In this document: piece after piece, positions 1-10,500 of the stretch
How positions within the stretch are numbered: position 1 is the stretch's first letter
How the letters are laid out: each line of letters opens with the position of its first letter
The notes under the pieces: model-generated
The model's input: only the letters and a program-made list of their open reading frames with translations
Told to the model about the DNA's origin: nothing
Database searches by the model: none
Translations under genes and position numbers: made by a program
Origin: Marifrigoribacter sp965178585
Lineage (GTDB): Bacteria; Bacteroidota; Bacteroidia; Flavobacteriales; Flavobacteriaceae
NCBI GenBank assembly: GCA_965178585.1
Contig: OZ238267.1
Coordinates: 372,001-436,000, forward strand
Length of the DNA stretch: 64,000 nucleotides
Reading direction: 5' to 3'

Positions 1-1507
1 ACCTATTTCTGGATTTAATGATTTAGGTTCTTCACACGAGATTACACTAGCCTACAGATTTAAGAATAACAATTATTATGATTACAGTAGAGATGACGAA
101 TTATCAGGATTAATTGACCCTGATAAAATAAAAAGTAAGAAAAAAGTAACTGCTAAAGCACCTGTTGAGCCTGTTGTTGTAGAGGAAATAAGTCCGGCTG
201 CTGAAGAGAAAACAAGAATAGCTGCTGAAGAACAGGCTAGATTGGCAGCTGAGGAGCAAACTAGGTTAGCTGCTGAAGAACAGGCTAGATTGGCAGCTGA
301 GGAGCAAACTAGGTTAGCTGCTGAAGAACAGACTAGATTGGCAGCAGAGGAGCAAACAAGAATAGCTGCAGAAGAGCAAGCTAGATTGGCAGCTGAGGAG
401 CAAACAAGAATAGCTGCTGAAGAACAGGCTAGATTGGCAGCTGAGGAACAAACTAGGTTAGCTGCAGAAGAGCAGGCAAGATTAGCAGCAGAAGAACAAA
501 CAAGGTTGGTTGCAGAAGAGCAAGCAAGATTAGCAGCAGAAGAACAAACAAGGTTGGTTGCAGAAGAGCAAGCTAGAATAGCTTCAGAGGAAAAAGCAAG
601 ATTAGCTGCTGAAGAAAACTCGATTAAAAACCCAACAGATAGTATTGGTAAGTCTATTAGTGATTTAACCGTGCAAACAGACAAGGAAATCGAAATACAA
701 ACTCAGCTTTTAAATGAATTGCAAAATGCTGTTTCCATTAAGGAGCAAGATTTAAAGGATTTAAAAGAAGAAAATGACTTGAGTGATCAAAACATTTATG
801 TAGCACCAAAACCATTCAAAAGTGTTACTAAAGAAAATGAAGAAATCGAACTTTTAAAAATCCAATTGGATACGATTTTACTAAGACAAAAGAAAAAAAT
901 TAAGCAATTAGAAACTTTACTTGTCGAAAGGCTTGTAACAGTTGATGATCCAGATGATGAGACAAATCAATTTTATTTAAATAGCATTGCAAAATTAAAA
1001 TTAGAACAACGCAAGGCTAACAGAAAACGGGAATCTTTAGTGTCTTCTTTAGAAGAGATTTCTATTGCAACAGATTTTGAGCGTAAAAGAAGAATCAAGC
1101 GGGCTGCTTATGATAATGATCAAGATAGATATACTGAAGACAGAAGGGCATTGAATAACTTGAAGCAAAATGTTTTAATAAGTAATGTGCCATTAAATGT
1201 AGAAGATATTGATTTTGGTCGAAAGCGAAATGACAATATTCAAATCTTAAAAAACATTGAGAATACTGAAAATGGATATTATCTAATTCTTGCAGTTCAT
1301 AATAATACAATTAAAAGAGATGTATTTTTAAGTCAGGTAATTTCATCAGGTAATAAAGAAGTGGACTTCTTTTACGATGTAAAAACTAGCGAATATTATA
1401 TCTATTCCAAAAAATTCAACAATATCAATGAAACTGAACGAGCATTAAGATCAAAACAGGATGTACCTTATAATGAAGAAATAAGTATAATTAAAATCGA
1501 AAATTAA
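1..1507 (+). CDS. PorP/SprF-family outer-membrane protein with AEEQ-repeat helix and SPOR-like C-terminus (5' partial)
   Basis: The reading frame is open from base 2, so the gene starts before the window; TTG or ATG codons inside are not its start. The first residues (GSSHEITLAYRF) look like the last strand of a PorP/SprF barrel, the T9SS-linked outer-membrane family. There follow 17 copies of an 8-residue unit (A-A-E-E-Q-A/T-R-L/I), a charged coiled-coil stretch of about 200 residues, and a final ~75 residues beginning GYYLILAVHNN and containing YYIYSKKF, which resemble an SPOR peptidoglycan-binding fold. The barrel and repeats are seen directly; the SPOR assignment is inference from pattern. 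It lies 75 bases before the SprB-like adhesin gene and is probably co-transcribed. The likely role is anchoring or supporting adhesin export or gliding. It may correspond to one of the genes upstream of sprB in Flavobacterium johnsoniae, but I cannot confirm which. Confidence 0.75.
   Translation, partial: PISGFNDLGSSHEITLAYRFKNNNYYDYSRDDELSGLIDPDKIKSKKKVTAKAPVEPVVVEEISPAAEEKTRIAAEEQARLAAEEQTRLAAEEQARLAAEEQTRLAAEEQTRLAAEEQTRIAAEEQARLAAEEQTRIAAEEQARLAAEEQTRLAAEEQARLAAEEQTRLVAEEQARLAAEEQTRLVAEEQARIASEEKARLAAEENSIKNPTDSIGKSISDLTVQTDKEIEIQTQLLNELQNAVSIKEQDLKDLKEENDLSDQNIYVAPKPFKSVTKENEEIELLKIQLDTILLRQKKKIKQLETLLVERLVTVDDPDDETNQFYLNSIAKLKLEQRKANRKRESLVSSLEEISIATDFERKRRIKRAAYDNDQDRYTEDRRALNNLKQNVLISNVPLNVEDIDFGRKRNDNIQILKNIENTENGYYLILAVHNNTIKRDVFLSQVISSGNKEVDFFYDVKTSEYYIYSKKFNNINETERALRSKQDVPYNEEISIIKIEN
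197..604 (+). repeat. 24-bp in-frame tandem repeat (17 units) encoding AAEEQ(A/T)RL
   Basis: Seventeen consecutive 24-base units, each coding for eight residues of the form AAEEQxR(L/I), run from the AAEEKTRI unit to ASEEKARL, followed by a partial AAEE unit. Third-position differences between units show that the array is not freshly expanded. The alternating A and T at position six suggests that a 48-base double unit was the unit of duplication in places. Replication slippage here would change length without breaking frame. Confidence 0.9.
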
Positions 1508-1582
1508 CCCTAATATAATATGTAAGATAACGTCCCCGCCTTATAATACAATTTTGAGTATTAGTACTAAAAACTAAGCGCC

Positions 1583-4500
1583 ATGAACAAACCTACTGTT
1601 AAAAAATCCCTTACGCTTCTTATAGTCCTATTTTTAGGCATACAAACTTATGCTCAAAACTTTGTCCCATTTACGCCTAGATTTGACCAAGACCTTAAAG
1701 GTGATATCGTTCTAATAGGAAACAATATTTTAGGGCCTGATAACAATCCCTACAATAATAATACAACTTATAATCACAATGTTGATATGCAGTATATCGA
1801 TATTGATGGGGATCCTTCTACTTTTAGTTCATCAAGCGCAGATTTAGAGATACCAAATCCAAATTGTTATATAATAATACACGCAAGCTTGTATTGGGGA
1901 GCAGTTACCAAAGGTAATCAACCTTTTACCGAAGTAAAATTTAAGGGGCCTACAGGCGGATATAATGATATAACAGGAACTGTAATATTTGATGCAAATG
2001 GAACATCTGTAGACGGTGGGGATAGTTTTCCTTATGTCTGCTATGCAGATGTTACTGACATCGTAACTAGTTTGCCAAATGATTTAGGAACTTACACACT
2101 AGCTAATGTTTCAAGTGCTTTGGGTGAAACAGCAACTTTTGACCCATATAATGGTACCGGATATTCTGCAGGATGGTCTCTTTTTGTTGTATATGAAGAT
2201 CCTACTGTACCCGGAAAGTCCATTACTAGTTTTGATGGTTTTAGTGCTATTAGTGTTCCTGGTAATAATCCAAATTTGGATATTCCAGTTTCTGGATTTA
2301 GAACAGTACCTGCACCAGCGCCAGTTAGAGCAAATTTCGCTTTTGCAACATTAGAAGGTGATAAGCCTATCACAGGTGATCGTTTAAAACTAAATGGTAC
2401 AACTCTCTCTACCGTTGATCGTCAAGCTAATAACTTCTTCAATAGTTCGGTAACCCAAATAAGTGCTTTACCTGTTGATAACAGAAACCCTAACAGTACC
2501 AACACGCTCGGATTTGATACAGGGGTGATGAGTGTTCCAAATCCCGGAAACACCGTAATTGCAAATGATGCTACATCCGCTACCGTTCGATTGGAGACTA
2601 GCGGGGATACCTATTTTCAATACTTAATTGCCTTTGCTGTAGAAATAATTGAACCAAATATTGTACTCACCAAAATTGTTGAAGATGAGTTTGGTAATAA
2701 TATTGGAGGGCAAACTGTTGGTCTAGGTCAGGAATTAAATTATGTAATAGGTTTTCAAAATACAGGTAACGATAATGCTACTAATTTTACTATTAGAGAT
2801 ATATTACCTATCAATATAATTTTCGATTACCCAACTGATTTAGTATTACCTGCAGGAGTAACTGTACAAAGTTATGATCCTGTTACACGAGAATTAATTT
2901 TTGCTATTGAAAATTATTTGGTTGAAGAGAATGATCCTGTATATGAAATCCGAATTGAAGTTCAAGTAGTAGATACTTGTCAGCAATTAGCTGAAGCTTG
3001 TTCAGATATTATTAACAATCAGGCATTTGCTACATATCAAGGAACCCTTAACCCAACTTTTATTATTACCGATGACCCTAGTGTCAGTACAAATACAGGA
3101 TGTCTTCTTAGTCCTCAAGCAACTAACTTTTTAGCAGATCTAGACGATTGTGTGTTTACTCAAAATGAAATTCTTTGTGGAGCAAGTATGGAACTGACAG
3201 CTGCAGATGGATATGATTCTTATTCATGGTCCACAAGTCCAACAGGAACACCGGTTATAGGCACAACACAAACAATAACAGTTACCCAAACGGGAACTTA
3301 TTATTCTTTCAATACAGCACTTGCCCCTTGTAGATCAATTGTACAAGAATATATAGTTACACTGTTTGGAAATAACATTTCAAACCCTGTAATTCCTTTT
3401 GCGGATGAAGTTGTAACCTGCCCTAATGATGGTAAATTGTTACCAAATATATATTTATGTGGGGAAGATGATTTTACTGAAATAACAACGGACGTAGCAA
3501 GTGCAATAACAATTATCTGGGAAAAGTTGGATGAATCTAGCTGTGCTCCAGTATCAAATACAGATTGTGCAAATGAAAATGGTTCTTGTACTTGGAATCA
3601 AGTAGGTACTGGTGACGACTTTACTGCTGATACCGCTGGACAATATAGACTAACTATTAATTATGAAGGTGGATGTTTCAACCAATTTTATTTTAATGTC
3701 TATCAAAATCTTCTAGAACCTACAGTTACGGCAACAGATATTATTTGTACAACACCCGGAACTATAACAGTTGGAAATGTACCTAGTGGATATGAATTTA
3801 GTATTGATGGTGTTAATTTTCAAAGTAGTAATTTCTTTGAAGTAACTGTACCTGGTTTGTATACAACTTATATACAACAAGTTGGAGTTCCAGCAAATGC
3901 TTGTTTATTTACGATTCCTGATGTTTTGATTAGAGACCGGGATTTTACTGTTTCAACCATTATAAATCAACCTCTTTGTAATGGGGATTTGGGAAGTATT
4001 TATTTAGCTGCTAATGATGCGGAACCACAGTACTTCTTTTCTCTTTATTCTGGCGGAGTTTTAGTAAACAGTGTTGGTCCTATTATAGAAAACAACTATG
4101 CTTTTGAGAATCTAAATCCTGGAACTTATACAGCTATAGTAGAAACAGAAGATGGATGTACAAATACACAAGAGATTATAATTATTGACCCTCCTTTACT
4201 AACTGTTACAGCGGCAATTACAATCCCGTTAACTTGTACTGATGGTGAGATTACGGTTTATCCAGTAGGAGGGACACCTCCATATTTTTATTTTGTAAAT
4301 AGTACAACTGTTTTTCAAACTATTCCAGAGATTGTAGTTACTACTGCTGGGGTTTATAATATTACGGTTGTTGATTCTAACAACTGTAGTGCAGAAACTA
4401 CCATTACAATTGAGGCTACACCAGGGCCAGAGTACACTGTTACTAAAACAGATGTTTTATGTGCCGATGCTGGCGATACAGGAACTATCACTATTAATGT

Positions 4501-7500
4501 AACCAACCCTAATGGTAATAGTCTTCAATTTAGTATTGATGGTGGACTTACATTCACTAGTTCAAATGTATTTACAGGACTTGCAATTGGAGATTATGAG
4601 GTTGTAGTAGAATATACTAATGGGCCATCTGTGTGCCTAACAGATCCAGAAACCATCACAATTAATGTAAATACAGCTATTTCTGGTGTTGCAGAATTAA
4701 CAGCACCATTTACTTGTACTTCAACAGGTACAATTACTGTTACAAATGTTACTGGTGGAACTCCTCCTTACATGTACAGTATAGATGGTATCAACTTTCA
4801 ATCCAGTCCAGTTTTTACTAACTTAATCAATGGTACCTATACAATTATAATAAAGGACGCAAACGATTGTACTTTCATAACAAATGAAATTATTATTCCA
4901 CCGCTAGATCCACCTACAGATTTATTTTTTAGCAACTCTCCTTTAACTTGTCCATCAAATACTACTACGGTAACAATTACTGGAACCACTGGAGGAGTAC
5001 CTCCATTAGAATACCAAATTATAGCTCCAGCTACTGCAGCTACTCCTTATCAAAGTTCAAATGTTTTTACAGATCTAGTACCAGACATCTATACATTTCA
5101 GGTTAAGGATGCTAATGATTGTATTTATAGTGAGTCCTATGCTATTGAGCCTTTGCCGACGATAGATATTTTTGGCGAAACATTAAATAATGTAAGTTGT
5201 GTTGGTGCGTCAGATGGAGCGGTACAATTTGTAGTTACAGGAACAACATCTTTTGAATATAGTATTAATGGAAATACACCATTAGCAGGTACGTCGCCAA
5301 TTGTTTTAACAGGGCTTCCTGCTGGAAACTATACAATAGTTGTTACAGATCTTATAACAAATTGTGAAGCCACTGCCATGGCAACTATAAATGAACCAAC
5401 AAATCCACTAACAGTTTCCTTAGAGGTGTCTCCAATAACATGTATTGGTAATGGTAGTGTAATTATTGAAGCTTTAGGCGGATGGGGAGGATATATTTAT
5501 ACACTCACCTTACCAGATTCGACAGTTTTACCAGCTCAATCAACGAACACATTTATAAATTTAACACAAGCTGGAAGTTATATAATTTCAGTAGAAGACG
5601 CCAACGGGTGTATCATAACAGACACATTTAACTTATCAATACCTAATCCGCCAACTGCGAATATCAGCACTAATTCTGACATTTGCTATGACACTGGTGA
5701 TAATGCAACTATTGAAATTGAAGTTACTTCAGGTGAGGCCCCTTTTGAATTTAGTATTAACGGAGGACCTTTTCAGTCTAGTAACATATTTCCAAATTTA
5801 ACTCCTGGTAGTTATACGATTATTGTTAGAGATGCTTTTGGTTGTGAAACGACATTACCAACAGAAATCATTGCCCCCCAATTAATAGTAAATACCGTTT
5901 TAACAGAAGGTTTAGATTGTACTGCTACTCCGGATGCCCTTATAACAGGAAACATTATAGGAGGAACAGCACCTTATACGAACGCAGTTTCTTTCAACGG
6001 AGCTCCTTATAGTTCTTTAGGAGCAGCAAGTACACCGTTTACATATACTACCGGAATAGCTGGTACATATCAGTTTCAAATTACGGATGCGAATGGGTGT
6101 ATAGCTGAGTCACCAATTATTACTGTTAATCCAATTACGCTACCTGAGATAGATTTAATTACACAAACCCAACCTATTTTGTGTAACGGAGATGAAAACG
6201 GAGCTATTGATATTACAATTGACCCTACTACAGGAACTCCACCATTTTTAATTAATGTTAATAATGATACTACAGGTACCAACTATGGAACTCAAACTAC
6301 TGGATTACCAGCAGGTGTGTATACTATAACCATTACAGATGCTAATTCCTGTACTGGAACAGACACTATTACAATAGTTCAACCAGACCCAATAATAGTA
6401 GATTACAACACGGTTGATATTACATGTGGACCAGGAGGTATTTCGCAAGGATCTATTATAATTAATAGTGTTATTGGAGGAACAGCTCCTTACAATTATT
6501 TTGTATCTAGTTCAAATGGATATTCAAACTCAGAATTAAATGCTACGGGATCAACTTCAGTTAGTTTTGATATAGTAGATTTCGGATTATATGAAATCAA
6601 TATAGTTGATGCAAATGGGTGTTCTGTACTATTTCAAGATGTACTTGTTGCTTCTCCTCCAGACGATTTGGATATTGCCATCACAAGTACAGTAGATTGT
6701 ACATTAGGAGGGGAGGCAGTTGTGACTGTAAGTTCTCTCTTAGGAAGTACAGGGCCATTTCACTTTGCAATATATCAGGGACCTGGAACTGTGTATCCAA
6801 ATCCACCAGGGGCTTGGTTATCAGAAAACCCACCGGGCAGTATGTCTACTCTATTTACTGGCTTAACGCCAGGTGTAACCTATACATTTATTGTATATGA
6901 TGAATCTACCATGTGTAGTTACTATGAACCTGCAACATTACCAATACCAACAAATTCTACTTTAACTGCTACGGCCGTTAGTTCAGATAATGTTACCTGT
7001 ACAGGTAGTGATGATGGAGACGTTTCATTTACTATAAACAGTGTATATGCAACCTCTGTTGATATAAACTATGAGATATTTGATTCACTTTCATTAGCTT
7101 CAACAGGAATCTCTGGAACAGATACAATAACTGCTGGAGGCTCATTGGTTGTTTCAGATTTAGGCCCTTTACCATTTGGCACTTATTTTGTGTTGATTGA
7201 AGAAACTACTGGACCTAACGCAGGGTGTGGTGTTGTAACAGCTCCTTTTTCTATTACAGAATCTGCATTCTTACTAAGTTTAACGACCTCGGTAAACCAA
7301 AATGCAAATTGTAATCCAAACTCTGGAGTAATAAGTGCTATTGCACAAAATGGAACCGCACCTTATTTCTATCAGATTACCACGACGCCAGGGGCTCCTT
7401 TACCTAATGATCCTTCTTGGAATACAGCAAGTACTTTTAATGTAAATGCGGGGAATTACTACGTACATGCGATGGATGCTTATGAATGTATTATTTCTAG

Positions 7501-10500
7501 CCCTTTACAAGTGGTTGATATGGATCCTTCACCTGTAATAGCGGCTGCAACAACTAATCAATGTTCTACGGACGAAGGGCAATTTGAAATAGTTGTTACT
7601 ATGTCTACGGCGGGAACACCTCCATATAGTTTTAGTATTGACGGAGGTAGTTTTCAAACTCAAACGACACCATTTACAATTTCAAATTTAACATCGGGAA
7701 CACATACAATTGAAGTGAATGATGCTAACGGTTGTGGAAATTTAGTGTCAGTTGTTATTGAGCCACCATTAGGTTTAACTCCTACTGTAACTGCTTTAAC
7801 AAGTTGTGCTGATGATGATGGAGAAATTACTGTAACAGCAATTGGTGGTACTGGAAATTATGATTATACCATTAATCCAAACCCGCCTTCAATTGTGTTA
7901 ACAGGAAATGTATTTTCAGGCGTTCCTTCGGGAACCTATGTAGTGACGGTAACAGATACTGTTACCTTATGTACTGAAGATGTTTCTGTAACATTAGAGA
8001 GTGCAATTCCAGTTACTTTTAATACTGAAGCGACCGATATACTTTGTAATGGTGGTAGTAATGGTGAAATTATAGTTGAATTACTTCCGGGTAATGACAA
8101 TCCTATTTATACTTATGAAATTATTGCACCAATAATAGTTGGACCGCAAACCAGTAACATATTTACAGGTTTAGCTGCTGCAACTTATACGGTACAAGTT
8201 ACTTCCGGTAGAGGTTGTATTGCGATTGAAGACGTGACTATTAATGAACCAGTATTATTAGAAGTGTCAGGTAATGCGACTCCTTTTTCTTGTACTCCTG
8301 ATAATACCATATCTACATCTATAATTACAATAACAGAAGTTGGAGGGACTGCTGATTATATGTATAGCATAAATGGAACAAACTATTTTAATACAAATGT
8401 ATTTGAGGTACTTGATACTGGAGTTGTTCAATTAATAACTATATATGTAAAAGATGCCAATAATTGTATAGCAACAAATACCCTAACTATAGATCCATTA
8501 CCAACAATTACAGCTGTTTCAGTTGCTATTGTCAATCCTATAGACTGTAACCAAACGGGAACTGTCTCAATAAATGTTACAGGAGGTTCAGGAAACTTTA
8601 CTTACCAACTTTTACCAGATGGGACACCACAAAGTTCCAATATTTTCGATATCCCAGGACCGGGAACTTATTATTACCAAGTAAATGATGTGGATACGAA
8701 CTGTTATTTTTTAACTGATCCATTTATAGTTCTTCCTTTTGACGAAATCGATGCAGTATTAACCGTAACTGAAAATAATGACTGTTTTGGTAATACAAAT
8801 GGTGAATTAGAATTAACAATTACAGGTTATGTAGGAGCATATACCTACCAATTGTTAGACGGTACAGGCACTCCAATTGGAGCTCCTATTGCAGCAAACA
8901 CTTCAACAAATCCACAACCAATTACTGGATTAACCTCTGGAAATTATGTTGTAGATATTATTGAAACAGAAACACCGTTTTGTACGGCAACCTCTAATGT
9001 TGTAAATATTGGATCTCCTCCATCACCTTTGATGTTAGAAGTATCTGAAACATCAAACGTTACTTGTAATAATAATGAAGGTGTAATTATAGCGATTGCA
9101 AGTGGAGGAACTAGCCCCTATGAATATGAAGTAACAGGTGATGTAACTATCCCTTACTCAACTAATAATACATTTACAGACTTAAGTGCAGGAACCTATA
9201 CTATAAACGCAAGAGATGATAATGGATGTATTGAAACAGAAACTATTACTTTATTGGAGCCAGATCCTATTGATGCTGATTTTGTACCAAATACAACTAT
9301 GTTATCTTGTTTTAATGATCAGAATGCAATACTTACAGTTGAAAATGTGACTGGTGGTCAAGTAGGTAATTATATCTATACCCTTAATACGATATCACCA
9401 GGTAGTTCTAGTTCAGGTCCTCAGACTTCAAATGTTTTTGAAGATTTGGGTGCAGGAACATACTCTGTAACAATTACAGATGGGTTTGATTGTATCTTTA
9501 CATCATTGCCTGTTACAATTAACCAACCAGATCCTATAGTTTCGAGTTTGGTAGCTGAAACAACACCAACGTGTTTAATTGATGCGGAATTAACATTGAG
9601 TGCAATAGGTGGAACAGGCCCTTATGAGTATAGTGATACTATAAATTTCTCTACGATTTTAGGCACATTTACAACTTCAATTACATTTACTGTTTCTGAA
9701 GGTACTTTTGATTATTTTGTAAGAGATGTCAATGGTTGTGTTGCCAATGTTTCAAATGAAATAACTATCGACCCACTTCCTACTCTAGAGGTAATATTAG
9801 TATCTACTAATCCAGAAATAAACTGTGCTGGTGATAATACAGGAATAATAGAAGCAACTGCCATAGGCGGACTTGGCGACTATGTTTATATTTTGCAAGA
9901 TACATCAGGAAATACTATTCCTGCAGACCAAAATAGTCCTGGTATATTTACTGGACTAATTGCAGGAAGTTATGTGGTTTTTGTTGAAAGTGGTGATTGT
10001 TTAACTACTTCAGAGATTATAACCATTACCGAGCCTGAAACATCCTTAGAAGCTACATTTGAAGTTACTAATGTGCTTTGTACAGGCGAAAATAACGGAA
10101 GTTTAGAAATTATTGCTATTGGAGGTTCAGGTATTATTCAATATGCCATTTCACCAAATATGAATCAGTTTTTTGTAACGAATGTATTTGAAAATTTATC
10201 TCCTGGTGTTTATGATATTATCGTTCAGGACCAACGAGGTTGTTTTTTAACATTCAATTTTGAAATTTTAGAACCGCCTCCAGTATTAATCACTGTTGAT
10301 GCAGACTCGATTATTCCTGAAATTTGTGAAGGAGATCAAGATGGCTTTTTTAGTATTGACATTGATGGAGGAACCCTTCCTTATAGTGTAAGTTTAGATG
10401 ATTATGAAGGAGAGTATGTTACCGGAGATCTAAGTCAAACTTTTTTTGATTTTGACAACCTAAGTGGAGGTGACCATATTGTTTATATCCGTGATAGTTT

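Noticed and set aside
197..604. CRISPR-like array
   Set aside because: The 24-base units are directly adjacent with no spacers and are in frame within a protein.
82..684. Open 200-residue minus-strand frame rich in SSAANLACSS units
   Set aside because: It is the shadow of the AAEEQxRL coding repeat on the plus strand; low-complexity, no start context, and the plus frame continues on both sides with clear protein features.
2092..6900. Several short frames inside the adhesin gene on both strands
   Set aside because: They fall within the 3,225-residue reading frame and show no domain, signal peptide or spacing of real genes.
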